Shown: in pieces, positions 52,756-61,766 of the stretch
Layout: each line of letters opens with the position of its first letter
Numbering within the stretch: the first letter of the stretch is position 1
From: WS-7 sp035635575
Lineage (GTDB): Bacteria; Eisenbacteria; RBG-16-71-46; SZUA-252
Reading direction: 5' to 3'
NCBI GenBank assembly: GCA_035635575.1
Contig: DASQAV010000131.1
Coordinates: 1 to 64,000 of the forward strand
Length of the DNA stretch: 64,000 bases
Notes under the pieces: model-generated
Databases searched by the model: none
Seen by the model: the letters and a program-made list of their open reading frames with translations, nothing else
What the model was told of the DNA's origin: nothing
Translations under genes and position numbers: made by a program

Positions 52756-53838
52756 TCAGCCTCGCCCGCGCCGCTCGACGGCACGCCGGAGCGCCTGCTC
52801 GAACTGCCGGGCCGCGACCGACACGTCGAACCCGCGCGCCCGGGCACGGCCCGCTTCACCCATCCGCGCGCGAAGGTCCGCGTGGCCCAGCAGCCGGAGC
52901 ATCGCGGCGGCCATTCCTTCCACGTCCCGGGGAGGCACGAGAATCCCGTTCAGGCCGTCCTCGATGATCTCGGGCACGGCCCCGACCCGGGTCGAGACGG
53001 CGGGGCATCCCCCGGCCATCGCCTCGAGCGGGGGAAGGCCGTAGCCCTCGTAGCGGCTGGGAAAGAGGAGCACCGCCGCCTCGGCGTAGAGCGTTCGCAG
53101 GGCCGCGTCGTCCGGATTCTCCACGTAGTCCACGAAGTCTGGAATCTCCCCGGCGCGCCTCCGGCCGAAGCAGCGCAGACGCGCCGCCGGAATCTCGCGG
53201 CGGACGCGCTCGAACGCGGCGAATCCGTCCACCGCTCCCTTGCGCTCCCCGGGGGCGTGCGGCATGAGCACCCCGGATCGGGCGGGCCGAGGCACGGGAC
53301 ACTCGGACCAGAAGGACACGTCGATGCCGTTCCGGACCACGGCGTCCGCCTCGACCCCCACCTCGTCGCGAAGAAGGCGCGCGGTGTATTCCGATCCCGC
53401 GATCCGGAATAGAGGCAGCCGGTAGGTGGCGTCCACATCTCTCGGGAGGCCGCTGTCGATCTCCCGGTGCTGGACGATGTAGCACTTCGCGCCCTTCCCG
53501 GGAGACAGCCGCGAGATCGAGCGCGCCGTCGGCCAGGCGGTCGCGACGATGGCGTCCGCGTCGGGTACGAACCGGTTGTTGATGCTCGGCACCATCCGGC
53601 TTTCTCTCAGGGCCGGTTGCCGGGGCGGCTTGGTGCCGTGCAGCACGTTGTTCCTGAGTCCGCCCAGCCAGGAGCGCACGCCCGCGAACCGGCGCGCCGA
53701 ATCTCGAAAGCGGTAGGGGATCATGGGGAAGAGGACCGTGGTGTCGTGCCCCGCGGCCCGGAGAAGGTCGGCGTAATCGAAGGCGACGCGGGCGCCGCCG
53801 GTGAAGGACGGGGCGGGAAGAATGAACGTGACCTTCAT
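52756..53838 (-). CDS. glycosyltransferase, GT4 family
   Basis: A 360-aa GT-B enzyme with FILPAPSFTGGARVAFDYADLLRAAGHDTTVL, the long acceptor loop, HAPGERKGAVDGFAAFERV and FPSRYEGYGLPPLEAMAGGCPAVSTRVG (EX7E). It has a VSFWSECPVPRPARSG segment not in its neighbours. Its ATG overlaps the upstream flippase stop (ATGA on the minus strand). Sugar unknown. Confidence 0.87.
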   Translation of the reverse strand: MKVTFILPAPSFTGGARVAFDYADLLRAAGHDTTVLFPMIPYRFRDSARRFAGVRSWLGGLRNNVLHGTKPPRQPALRESRMVPSINNRFVPDADAIVATAWPTARSISRLSPGKGAKCYIVQHREIDSGLPRDVDATYRLPLFRIAGSEYTARLLRDEVGVEADAVVRNGIDVSFWSECPVPRPARSGVLMPHAPGERKGAVDGFAAFERVRREIPAARLRCFGRRRAGEIPDFVDYVENPDDAALRTLYAEAAVLLFPSRYEGYGLPPLEAMAGGCPAVSTRVGAVPEIIEDGLNGILVPPRDVEGMAAAMLRLLGHADLRARMGEAGRARARGFDVSVAARQFEQALRRAVERRGRG

Positions 53839-55418
53839 CCGGCCGCGCGCCTCCGGGGATACGGCAGAAGGACCCGCACTTCTTCAAGCTTTACGTAGCG
53901 CGCCGCGGTCAGGACGCCCAGGACGACGAGGGCCGACACGCCGCCCAGGGCACCCGCCGCGATCCAGGCCACGAGCCCGGCCGAGGCGGGCATCACGCGA
54001 TCGAGAGCCAGGGCACAGAGCCATCCCGCCGCCACCGCGAGCGTGGGGACGAGGTGCGGCGTGAGGAACACCTCGCGCCTCGTCCAGCCGAAGAGGGAAC
54101 GGAAGCGCGCGAGAAAATAGACCGAGCCCGCCGCGTTGGAGACGATCCAGGCCACGAGCGCGCCCCGGAGCCCCCAGCGCGGGATCAACACGAGGCTGAG
54201 CAAGAGATGCGAGCCCGCCACCACGCCCGCGAACCGAGCCTCGACGTCGGGCCGCCCGATTCCGCGCACGAGGGTCGTTCCCATTCCGGTGGTCAGGGCG
54301 GCCGCGAATCCGATCGCGAGCGCCCGGAGCACCATAGCGGAATCCTCGTGCCCCGGCCCGAGCCACGCGATGAAGACGCGGCTGCCCGCGCCGAGCACCA
54401 CCGCGAGCACGATCGCTCCCGCGCTCAGCACGAAGCGCGCGCCCCTGCGATAGAGCTCGCGCAGGCGCTCCCGATCCTGGGTGGCGTGGAACGCGGCCGC
54501 CGTGGGGAGCACGGCGAGGAGGAGAAACTGGGGAAAGACGCTCGCGGAGATGGCGACCCTGGCCCCCAGCTCGTAGGGGGTGATCGCGGCCAGGGCGATG
54601 AACGCCCCGAGCAGGAACTTGTCGATCTGCTGATGAAGCGCCGAGAAGATCCCCGCGAGCTGCATCGGGCCGCCGAAGGCGAGCGCCTCCCGAACGTGGG
54701 GCCGCGCGCGCGGCCACGAGCCAAAGCGGAACTCGCGCACCTTCATGCGCAGAAGAAGCGCCGCGCAGAGCATCCCCAGAAGCCAGGACCCCATCATGCC
54801 CAGCACCAGGCCCCGGAGCCCCAGCCCGAAGCGAAGCGCCAGCAAGATTCCGAGCCCCTGGAAGATCGTGATCGCCACCGCGACCGAATTCGCGAGGTCG
54901 AACCGGCCGTACGCCTGGAGCACGGACATGACGACGTTCACGACTCCCGCCAGGGCGAACGCGGCGCCCCCGGCGATCAGCGCGAATCGGGCGACGCCGG
55001 CCTGGGCGGGCGGAACGTGCAGGAGGCGGAGCGCGAAATCGCCCAGGAGAAACAGGACCGCGATCCACACCAGGCCGAGCGCGAAGAAGCCCAGGATCCC
55101 GAGCGTCGCGAAGGCGCCGGCCTCCTCGTGCGCGTCCCGGGCGCGCGCCCCCGCGACGTGGCGAAGGGTTCCCTGCACCAGTCCCAGATCGAAGGCGGAG
55201 AGGTATCCCGTGAGCGCGAAGAAGAGCGACCAGATGGCGTACCCCTCCGTCCCCACGGCACGGAGGATGCGCGGCGTGAAGACGAGCCAGAGGAGGACGC
55301 TGAGCACCCGCCCCGACGCGGCGTGGAGCGTGTTCGTCGCCAGACGCCGGCCGGTGCCGCCGCGGCTTCCGATCTCGATCCCGGGCTCTACCGGCTCCAC
55401 CGGCTCAACGCGTTCCAA
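53835..55418 (-). CDS. second polysaccharide flippase (Wzx-like)
   Basis: A 527-aa membrane protein with about twelve to fourteen hydrophobic segments and Wzx features (ASGRVLSVLLWLVFTPRILRAVGTEGYAIWSLFFALTGYLS, shortened; GRGIGRPDVEARFAG-like block). The TTG at 55418 follows AGGAGG by 9-10 nt and is preferred over the annotated-length start at 55466. The N-terminus has a VEPVEPVEP triple repeat before the first helix, which is odd. It overlaps the upstream GT4 by 14 nt. Confidence 0.82.
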   Translation of the reverse strand: MERVEPVEPVEPGIEIGSRGGTGRRLATNTLHAASGRVLSVLLWLVFTPRILRAVGTEGYAIWSLFFALTGYLSAFDLGLVQGTLRHVAGARARDAHEEAGAFATLGILGFFALGLVWIAVLFLLGDFALRLLHVPPAQAGVARFALIAGGAAFALAGVVNVVMSVLQAYGRFDLANSVAVAITIFQGLGILLALRFGLGLRGLVLGMMGSWLLGMLCAALLLRMKVREFRFGSWPRARPHVREALAFGGPMQLAGIFSALHQQIDKFLLGAFIALAAITPYELGARVAISASVFPQFLLLAVLPTAAAFHATQDRERLRELYRRGARFVLSAGAIVLAVVLGAGSRVFIAWLGPGHEDSAMVLRALAIGFAAALTTGMGTTLVRGIGRPDVEARFAGVVAGSHLLLSLVLIPRWGLRGALVAWIVSNAAGSVYFLARFRSLFGWTRREVFLTPHLVPTLAVAAGWLCALALDRVMPASAGLVAWIAAGALGGVSALVVLGVLTAARYVKLEEVRVLLPYPRRRAAG

Positions 55419-56556
55419 GGGAGATCGCCTCCTGATAGACGGCAAGGGTAGCGCGTGCCGTCTCATGCCAGGTGAACCGTGCTGCCTGAACCGGCCCCGC
55501 CGCGCGGAGCCGGCGCGCCACCGCTTCGTCCGTGACCGCGCGGCGCATCGCCTCGGCCAGCGCCCGCACGTCGTCCGGCGCCACCGTCAGCGCCGCGTCC
55601 CCGGCCACTTCGGGAAGGCTCGACGTGTTCGAGGTGACGACCGGGGTGCCGCACGCCATCGCTTCGAGCACCGGCAGCCCGAATCCTTCGAAGAGGGAGG
55701 GATACACCACGGCCGCCGCCTTCCGATAGAGCGCCGGCAGATCGCGGTCGAGGACGCGGCCGACGCGAAGGACGTGACCCTCCAGGCCCTCGGAGGCGAG
55801 GCGGTCGAGTACCGGCCGATAGCCCCATCCCAATCCCCCCGCGAGCACGAGCCGGTGCGGAATCCCCCGTCCGCGGAGCAGGGCGAACGCGTCGAGGAGG
55901 CGCAGGAGATTCTTCCGCGGCTCGAGCGTCCCGAGGAACAACAAGAAAGGCGGGCGGATTCCGTACCGTTCCAGCGCCGCCGCGTCGTCGGGACCCTCTC
56001 GTGGAGTGAAACGCTCCTCGTCGTAGCCGTCGGGCACGACGCGCATCCGGGCTGGATGGATCCCGGTCCGGAGGGCCAGCTCCTCCGCCGTGGCGCGCGA
56101 GGGAACGATCACCAGCTTCGCCCGCTTGCAAGCGCGGGGCACCATCTGCCGCAGATGGAAGCGGCTGAGTTTCGAATGGACCTCGGGATGGCTCATGAAG
56201 GTGATGTCCTGCACGGTGACCACGCTGGGCAGGCCTCCCACGTGCGGCACGATCGAGTTCGACGCATGGATCAGGTCCGCCTCCGGCAGCATGCCGCGGA
56301 GCGAGATGCCGGTAACCTGAGAGGAGAGCGAGAGCGCGCGCCAGGCGCGGTCCCGCCACGGGAGATTCTTCCGCCGGAGCCCCAGAAGCCAGGGCGGCGT
56401 CTCGATCTCGATCGGGCCCATCGTCGCATACGGAAGGAGCACGGGCGGCTGGGGCAGCTCGAGGAGCCCGTGGCAGAGCTCCCGCACGTAGCGCGCGTTT
56501 CCCGCTCCCTCGTGAAGTCCCGCCGAGACGTCGATCGCGACGCGCGGGGCGCTCAC
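55405..56556 (-). CDS. glycosyltransferase, GT4 family
   Basis: A 383-aa GT-B enzyme with AIDVSAGLHEGAGNARYVREL, VTVQDITFMSHPEVHSKLSRF, FLGTLEPRKNLLRLLDAFALL and YPSLFEGFGLPVLEAMACGTPVVTS (EX7E). GTG at 56556 overlaps the upstream GT2 stop (GTGA) and fixes the start. The LEPRKN loop resembles mannosyltransferases. Acceptor unknown. Confidence 0.88.
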   Translation of the reverse strand: MSAPRVAIDVSAGLHEGAGNARYVRELCHGLLELPQPPVLLPYATMGPIEIETPPWLLGLRRKNLPWRDRAWRALSLSSQVTGISLRGMLPEADLIHASNSIVPHVGGLPSVVTVQDITFMSHPEVHSKLSRFHLRQMVPRACKRAKLVIVPSRATAEELALRTGIHPARMRVVPDGYDEERFTPREGPDDAAALERYGIRPPFLLFLGTLEPRKNLLRLLDAFALLRGRGIPHRLVLAGGLGWGYRPVLDRLASEGLEGHVLRVGRVLDRDLPALYRKAAAVVYPSLFEGFGLPVLEAMACGTPVVTSNTSSLPEVAGDAALTVAPDDVRALAEAMRRAVTDEAVARRLRAAGPVQAARFTWHETARATLAVYQEAISLGTR

Positions 56557-57473
56557 CGTGCGAGAAGCCAGGTGAGCTCGTCCCGGTGGAGCCGCAGCGA
56601 AGCCATCGCGGCGCGGCTCCCGCCGCGGATCCAGGCAGGGATGGCGCGCCGGACCGCCTTGAGCAGCGTGAGCAAGAGGGAGAGTCCCGTCACCGCGGCA
56701 GCCGCGAATCCGGGGCGGTGCTTTCTCATGAGCAGGACGTAGGCGCGCTGGATCATCAGGCTCGTGCGCTCGCGCGTCTTCCTCCAGCTCCCGCCCCATC
56801 CGTGCTCGATGACCGCCTCGGGGAGATACACCACCCGCCAGCCCGCGTCGTGCAGGCGCCAGCAGAGGTCCACGTCCTCGCCGAAGAAGAAGAAATCCTC
56901 GTCGAGGAGTCCCACCTGGGCCAGCGCTTCCGCGCGGAGGATCAGCGCCGCCCCGCAGAGCTCGTCCACGTCGCAGGTCAGGCCGTAATCGCGCCGCTCG
57001 AATCGATCCGCCGTCGCGCGGCGCACCCATCCCGGAACCGGCGTGATGGCGACCATGGACGCAAGGAGCGTGGGGAAGGCGCGGCCCGTGGGCTGGAGCG
57101 TTCCGTCGAAGTGGCGAAGCTGCGGCCCGCAGGCGCCCACGCGCGGATGCGCGTCCAGGTAGGCGACGAGACGCCGCAGGGCGCCCTCCGGAACGCGCGT
57201 GTCGGAGTTGAGGAGCATGCGGTAGCGCCCGTGGGCGAAGGTCAGCCCCTGGTTCGAAGCGCGGGCAAATCCGAGGTTCTCCTGGTTCTGGATGAGGCGC
57301 ACTCCGGGAAACTCGGCCGCGACCATCGAGGCGCTCCCGTCCTGGGAGTCGTTATCGACCACGAACACCTCGGTGGAGACGCCCGCCTCGCCTCGCAGGG
57401 ATTGGAGGCAATCCGAGAGGAGGTCGCGCGTGTTCCAGCTGACGATGACGATGCTGACGTCGGGAAGGCTCAT
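56553..57473 (-). CDS. glycosyltransferase, GT2 family
   Basis: A 306-aa GT-A enzyme with VSIVIVSWNTRDLLSDCLQSL, VDNDSQDGSASMVAAEFPGVRLIQNQENLGFARASNQGL, NSDTRVPEGALRRL and DEDFFFFGEDVDLCWRLHDAGWRVVYLPEAVIEHGWGGSWRK, the pattern of rhamnosyltransferase-like GT2 proteins. ATG 57473 is the start just before the first beta strand. It diverges from the polyprenyl transferase gene over a 97-nt gap containing no clear promoter. Confidence 0.89.
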   Translation of the reverse strand: MSLPDVSIVIVSWNTRDLLSDCLQSLRGEAGVSTEVFVVDNDSQDGSASMVAAEFPGVRLIQNQENLGFARASNQGLTFAHGRYRMLLNSDTRVPEGALRRLVAYLDAHPRVGACGPQLRHFDGTLQPTGRAFPTLLASMVAITPVPGWVRRATADRFERRDYGLTCDVDELCGAALILRAEALAQVGLLDEDFFFFGEDVDLCWRLHDAGWRVVYLPEAVIEHGWGGSWRKTRERTSLMIQRAYVLLMRKHRPGFAAAAVTGLSLLLTLLKAVRRAIPAWIRGGSRAAMASLRLHRDELTWLLAR

Positions 57474-57570
57474 GGGTTCGGAAGGCGGTCTCGCGCCGGG
57501 CGGGATTGTATCAATAACCGGTGATCTGGGGTAAGCTCCAGCCGCTCGCGCGCTTCGCGCGGCGAACCCC

Positions 57571-58971
57571 ATGATCGGAAAGAATCGTCAACTCTTCGCC
57601 ACCGGCGCGTTTCTCCTCGACGGTGTCCTGATCGCGGCATCCTGGCTCGCCGCCTACGGGCTGCGATTCCACGGGCTGGGTATCGCCACTCCCCTCGGCG
57701 TGCCGCCCCTTTCCCTCTATCTCTGGTTCGGGGCCGTGCTCACGCCGGTCGCGCTCCTCATCCTGAGATCGCTCCACATCTATCGCTCCACGCGCACCGC
57801 GCGGCTCTCCCAGGAGATGTTCGCGCTCGTCCAGGGAGTCGTCGCGATCACGGCCCTCGCGGGCCTCGGCTCCTACTTCTCACGCGGAGAGCTGAGCCGC
57901 TCCGTGCTGCTCCTCTTTGCCGTGATCGCATCCCTGGCGCTCTGCGTCACGCACGCTCTGGGAAGGTTCACGCTGCGCGCGATGCGCCGGAACCGCCGCA
58001 ATCTCCGGCACGTCCTCATCGTGGGCACGGGGGAGCTGGCCGCCGAGCTCGAGCGAAAGATGACCTCGGAGGGGGATTTTGGATTCGCGGTGGAAGGCAT
58101 GGTCGCGGCCCGCGCGGAGGAGACCGGCGGGACGATCGGGTCCACGAAGGTCCTGGGCTCGGTTGCCGACCTGCCGGAGCTGGTGGAGCGGAGCGGGGCG
58201 GAGCTGGTCTACCTCGCGCTGAACCGGAACGAGCACGAGGCGGAGCTGGAGGCGCTGGAGCGTCTGAACGACTCGACCGCCGCGGTCCGGCTGGTTCCGG
58301 ATCTCGCACGCACCTTCACGCTGAACGCGAGCGTCGAGGATTTCGCCGGGACGCCGGTGATCCTCGTGACCGAGAGCCCGGGCCAGGGATGGAACGCGGT
58401 GCTCAAGCGGGTCTTCGATCTCACCTTCGCGGCGATCGGGCTCATCCTCCTTTCGCCGGTGCTTCTCTTGATCGCGATCGCGGTTCGCCTGGACTCGCCC
58501 GGTCCCGCGCTCTACGGGCAGGAGCGCGTGGGGCTCAGCGGCCAGCGCTTCAAGATGTACAAGTTCCGAACCATGCGCCAGGACGCGGAGCCGGAGGGGA
58601 ACGCGGTGTGGGCCCGGCCGGGGGATCCGCGCAGGACGCGGCTGGGGTCGCTCCTACGGCGCACCTCGCTCGATGAGCTGCCTCAGCTCTGGAACGTGCT
58701 CGTGGGGCACATGAGCCTCGTGGGTCCGCGCCCCGAGCGTCCCCACTTCGTGAAGCAGTTTCGCGCCCAGATCCCGCGCTACATGCTCCGCCACCACGTG
58801 AAGGCCGGCATCACCGGATGGGCGCAGGTGAACGGGCTTCGCGGCGACACCCCGCTCGATCGGCGGATCGAGTACGATCTCTACTACATCCAGAACTGGT
58901 CGATGGGATTCGACGTGAAGATCCTTCTTCTCACCGTGCTCCGCGTGTTTCGCGACCAGAGCGCCCATTAG
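57571..58971 (+). CDS. polyprenyl-phosphate sugar-1-phosphate transferase (WcaJ/WbaP type)
   Basis: Initiates a repeat unit by moving a hexose-1-phosphate to undecaprenyl phosphate. The 466-aa protein has four N-terminal membrane helices, a CoA-binding-like middle domain (HVLIVGTGELAAELERKM) and the catalytic C-terminal domain with KRVFDLTFAAIGLILLSPVLLLIAIAVRLDSPGPALYGQERVGLSGQRFKMYKFRTM (shortened), TSLDELPQLWNVLVGHMSLVGPRPERPHFV and DLYYIQNWS. Glucose, galactose or another sugar is undetermined. Followed by the MraY-family gene. Confidence 0.92.
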   Translation: MIGKNRQLFATGAFLLDGVLIAASWLAAYGLRFHGLGIATPLGVPPLSLYLWFGAVLTPVALLILRSLHIYRSTRTARLSQEMFALVQGVVAITALAGLGSYFSRGELSRSVLLLFAVIASLALCVTHALGRFTLRAMRRNRRNLRHVLIVGTGELAAELERKMTSEGDFGFAVEGMVAARAEETGGTIGSTKVLGSVADLPELVERSGAELVYLALNRNEHEAELEALERLNDSTAAVRLVPDLARTFTLNASVEDFAGTPVILVTESPGQGWNAVLKRVFDLTFAAIGLILLSPVLLLIAIAVRLDSPGPALYGQERVGLSGQRFKMYKFRTMRQDAEPEGNAVWARPGDPRRTRLGSLLRRTSLDELPQLWNVLVGHMSLVGPRPERPHFVKQFRAQIPRYMLRHHVKAGITGWAQVNGLRGDTPLDRRIEYDLYYIQNWSMGFDVKILLLTVLRVFRDQSAH

Positions 58972-58972
58972 C

Positions 58973-59980
58973 GTGCTCGAAGTCGCTCCCCTCGCCTTCT
59001 TCTCGGCCCTGGCGTTGACGCCCCTCGCGCGGCGCCTCGCGCGCGCGACCGGCTACGTGGATGATCCCGCCGCGCGCAAGGCGCACGCGCAATCCACGCC
59101 CCTCCTCGGGGGAGCCGCCGTCGCGGCGGCGCTCGTGATCGCGCCGCTCCTCGCGCGAGCGATGGGCGCCTCCCCGATCGCGGCGCCCACCACGGGGGTC
59201 GTGGTGGGGGCGCTCATCGCGCTCGCGCTGGGATTGATCGACGACCGCCGGCCACTGGGTCCCAAGTCAAAGCTCCTGGGGCAGCTCTTGGCGGGGGCCT
59301 GCCTCGTCTACTGGGGGACCTCGGTGCCGGAGCTCCGCCTGAACCCCATCCTGGGAATCCTCGCGGTGGTCGCGGTCGCGGCGTTGCTCAACGCGATGAA
59401 CTTCCTGGACAACATGGACGGCATCCTTGGCGCGCTCGTCCCGGTGACCGCGTGCGGCTTCGCGGCGCTCGCCCTGATCCACGGCACGCCCGTGGACCTT
59501 GGCCTCGCGTTCGGGCTGATCGGCGCGTGCGCCGGATTCCTTGTCTATAACGCGCCCCCCGCGCGGATCTTTCTTGGCGACGCGGGCAGCCATCTCCTCG
59601 GCTTCAGCCTCGCGGCGCTCGCGCTGCAGTCGCTCCAGGGATCCTTCACGCTGCCGCATCTCGCCGCGGTCCTTCTCATCCTTGCGTATCCGATTTTTGA
59701 CGCCACGTTCGTGGTGTGGGACCGCGTTGTAGGACGCCGTCCATTCTACGTAGGCGGTACGGACCACACGACACATCGGCTCGGGAAGCGCTTCGGGAAG
59801 TGGGGAACCATCGCAATCGTGTCACTTGCGTCCTCTCTGAACGCATGGCTCGGCGTATGGACCTGGGGGCGTTCCGACGCCTTGTCAATCGTCTGCGTTT
59901 TATGCGTTTCTGCCCTTGGATACGCCCTTTTTGGCACCGTGCTGAGACACATCAGTCCCACCACCCAGTTCGTCACTTGA
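58973..59980 (+). CDS. wecA: MraY-family GlcNAc-1-phosphate transferase (WecA/TagO type)
   Basis: A 335-aa ten-helix protein that transfers a HexNAc-1-phosphate to undecaprenyl phosphate. It has the catalytic LIDDRRPLGPKSKLLGQLL, NAMNFLDNMDGI, GFLVYNAPPARIFLGDAGSHLLGFSLAALAL and GGTDHTTHRLGKR motifs of WecA/TagO rather than MraY (MraY lacks the GGTDH-type end). GTG start one base after the WcaJ gene. Its stop TGA lies inside the -35 of the next gene's promoter. Confidence 0.9.
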   Translation: MLEVAPLAFFSALALTPLARRLARATGYVDDPAARKAHAQSTPLLGGAAVAAALVIAPLLARAMGASPIAAPTTGVVVGALIALALGLIDDRRPLGPKSKLLGQLLAGACLVYWGTSVPELRLNPILGILAVVAVAALLNAMNFLDNMDGILGALVPVTACGFAALALIHGTPVDLGLAFGLIGACAGFLVYNAPPARIFLGDAGSHLLGFSLAALALQSLQGSFTLPHLAAVLLILAYPIFDATFVVWDRVVGRRPFYVGGTDHTTHRLGKRFGKWGTIAIVSLASSLNAWLGVWTWGRSDALSIVCVLCVSALGYALFGTVLRHISPTTQFVT

Positions 59981-60005
59981 CAAACTCGTTTTACACTTGT
60001 ATTCT
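59977..60005 (+). promoter_or_regulatory. sigma-70 promoter of the sigma-54 activator gene
   Basis: TTGACA (59977-59982) and TATTCT (60000-60005) with a 17-nt spacer. The -35 overlaps the wecA stop codon (59978-59980). Predicted start near 60012. Confidence 0.8.
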
Positions 60006-60066
60006 GCCTTGACGCAGGGAGTAGGGCGCAGCCTTGCAGGCCGGAACAAAACAAGGGGTGGGGAAC

Positions 60067-61749
60067 ATGACGCAGCGTCCAGATCCGTCTCAACCCAGAG
60101 ACCCCAGCGCGTCCGAAATGCCCGAGATCGACCCTCTTGAGCGGCTCAGCAGGGGCTTGACGCAGTGGGAGCGGGAACTGTTGCAGGAGCCACGGTCGCC
60201 CTCGCGGCCGCGTACCGTAACCGACCTCGATCGCATCACGCACGTCCTCCAGGCAGCGCGATCCGTCACCGGCACCCTCGATATCAATGAGCTCCTGATC
60301 CGCGTCGTCGACGCCGTGATCCAGGTGGCCGAAGCCGACCGCGGATTCCTCATGCTCATGCACGAGGACGGAAAGCTCCGCTTCGAGGTCGCGCGCAACA
60401 AGGACGAGACCACCCTTCCTTCCGACGAATTCCAGATTTCCTGGGGCATCGCCGAGGAAGCGGCGCACCGCCGGGAAACGGTCTGGGTCGCCGACGCGAT
60501 GGGCTCCTCGCTCTTCGCGGAGCGGAAGAGCGTTCGCGAGCTCTCCCTCCGCACCGTGGTCGCGCTCCCGATCCTGAGCAGCGGGCGCGTGCTCGGCGTG
60601 CTCTACATCGATTCCCATTCCGTCACGCACGAATTCACTCCGGACACCATCACGCTGCTCGAGGCATTCGGGGCGCTCTGCGCCGTGGCGCTCGAGAACG
60701 CGCGCATGCACGAGGCGCTGCGGGATTCCAAGAGCCGCCTGGAGATCGAGAACCAGAATCTGCGGCGCGCCCTCAAAGAGGATTTCCGCTACGGGCTCCT
60801 GGTGGGGCGCAGCCCGAAGATGCTCCGGGTGATCGAATTGCTGGAGAAGGTGATCCCGACCCAGGTCTCGGTGCTCGTCCAGGGAGAGACCGGCACGGGG
60901 AAGGAGCTGATCGCTCGGGCGATCCACATGAACGGTCCGCGCCGCGAAAAGAGCTTCGTCGCGGTGAACTGCGGCGCCCTTCCCGAGAACCTCCTCGAGA
61001 GCGAGCTCTTCGGCTACAAGAAGGGCGCCTTCACGGGCGCCACGGAGGACCGGCCCGGGCTCTTCGAGGCCGCCGATGCCGGCACGATCTTCCTCGATGA
61101 GGTGGGGGAGATGCCCGCGTCTCTGCAAGTGAAGCTCCTCCGCGTCCTGCAAGACGGCCACATCCGCCGCGTGGGCGACACGGTCTCGCGCAAGGTGGAC
61201 GTGCGCCTGGTCGCCGCGACCAACCGCGACCTCAAGGCCGAGGTCGAGGGCGGCCGGTTCCGGCAGGATCTCTTCTTTCGTATCAACGTCGTGCCGCTCG
61301 AGCTGCCGGCGCTCCGCGAACGAGGGGAGGACGTGCTCCTCCTGGCGCAGCACTTCCTCGATCAATTCGCCAAGCAGCAGCAGCGGAAGCTCCGCGGCCT
61401 GACCCCGGAGTCGCGCGAGCTCCTGCTCCGGCATCCCTGGCCGGGGAACGTGCGCGAGCTGGAAAACGCCATGGCACGCGCCGTGGCGCTGGCCGACGAG
61501 GGCGCCTCGCTGGAGCCTTCGCTCTTCGGGCTCGGGGCGCCCGTCACGCGCCGCTGGGACGGGCAGCACACGCTGCGGGAGACCCTCGACGCGGTCGAGG
61601 CGGATACGATCCGCGAGGCGCTACGGCAGTGCGACCAGAATGTTTCACGCGCGGCACGCGCGCTGGGCGTGAGCCGGCAGCACCTTCACAATCGGATGAA
61701 CTCGCACGGCATTCGCCGCTCGCGGGTCATGAACGAGCCGGCCGCATAG
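60067..61749 (+). CDS. sigma-54-dependent Fis-family transcriptional regulator with GAF domain
   Basis: A 560-aa activator. A Pro/Arg-rich start is followed by a GAF domain (about 60-215; ADRGFLMLMHEDGKLRFEVARNKDETTL), a linker, and the AAA+ domain: Walker A GETGTGKELIARAIH, GAFTGA in YKKGAFTGATEDRPGLFE, Walker B GTIFLDEVGEMP and the R-finger RVGD/SRKVDVRLVAATNRDL. A Fis-type helix-turn-helix is at the C-terminus (QNVSRAARALGVSRQHLHNRM). There is no receiver domain, so small-molecule or redox sensing through GAF is likely. ATG 60067 follows GGGGTGGGGAAC. Confidence 0.94.
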   Translation: MTQRPDPSQPRDPSASEMPEIDPLERLSRGLTQWERELLQEPRSPSRPRTVTDLDRITHVLQAARSVTGTLDINELLIRVVDAVIQVAEADRGFLMLMHEDGKLRFEVARNKDETTLPSDEFQISWGIAEEAAHRRETVWVADAMGSSLFAERKSVRELSLRTVVALPILSSGRVLGVLYIDSHSVTHEFTPDTITLLEAFGALCAVALENARMHEALRDSKSRLEIENQNLRRALKEDFRYGLLVGRSPKMLRVIELLEKVIPTQVSVLVQGETGTGKELIARAIHMNGPRREKSFVAVNCGALPENLLESELFGYKKGAFTGATEDRPGLFEAADAGTIFLDEVGEMPASLQVKLLRVLQDGHIRRVGDTVSRKVDVRLVAATNRDLKAEVEGGRFRQDLFFRINVVPLELPALRERGEDVLLLAQHFLDQFAKQQQRKLRGLTPESRELLLRHPWPGNVRELENAMARAVALADEGASLEPSLFGLGAPVTRRWDGQHTLRETLDAVEADTIREALRQCDQNVSRAARALGVSRQHLHNRMNSHGIRRSRVMNEPAA

Positions 61750-61766
61750 CGGCGAAAGAAACCCGA

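Noticed and set aside
54054..55451. About 465-codon plus-strand frame opposite the second flippase
   Set aside because: Charged low-complexity translation with no domain; the minus frame is a clear membrane protein.
57501..57540. Possible promoter TTGTAT and TAAGCT in the divergent gap before the polyprenyl transferase
   Set aside because: The spacer is 20 nt and the hexamers are poor; there is not enough support.
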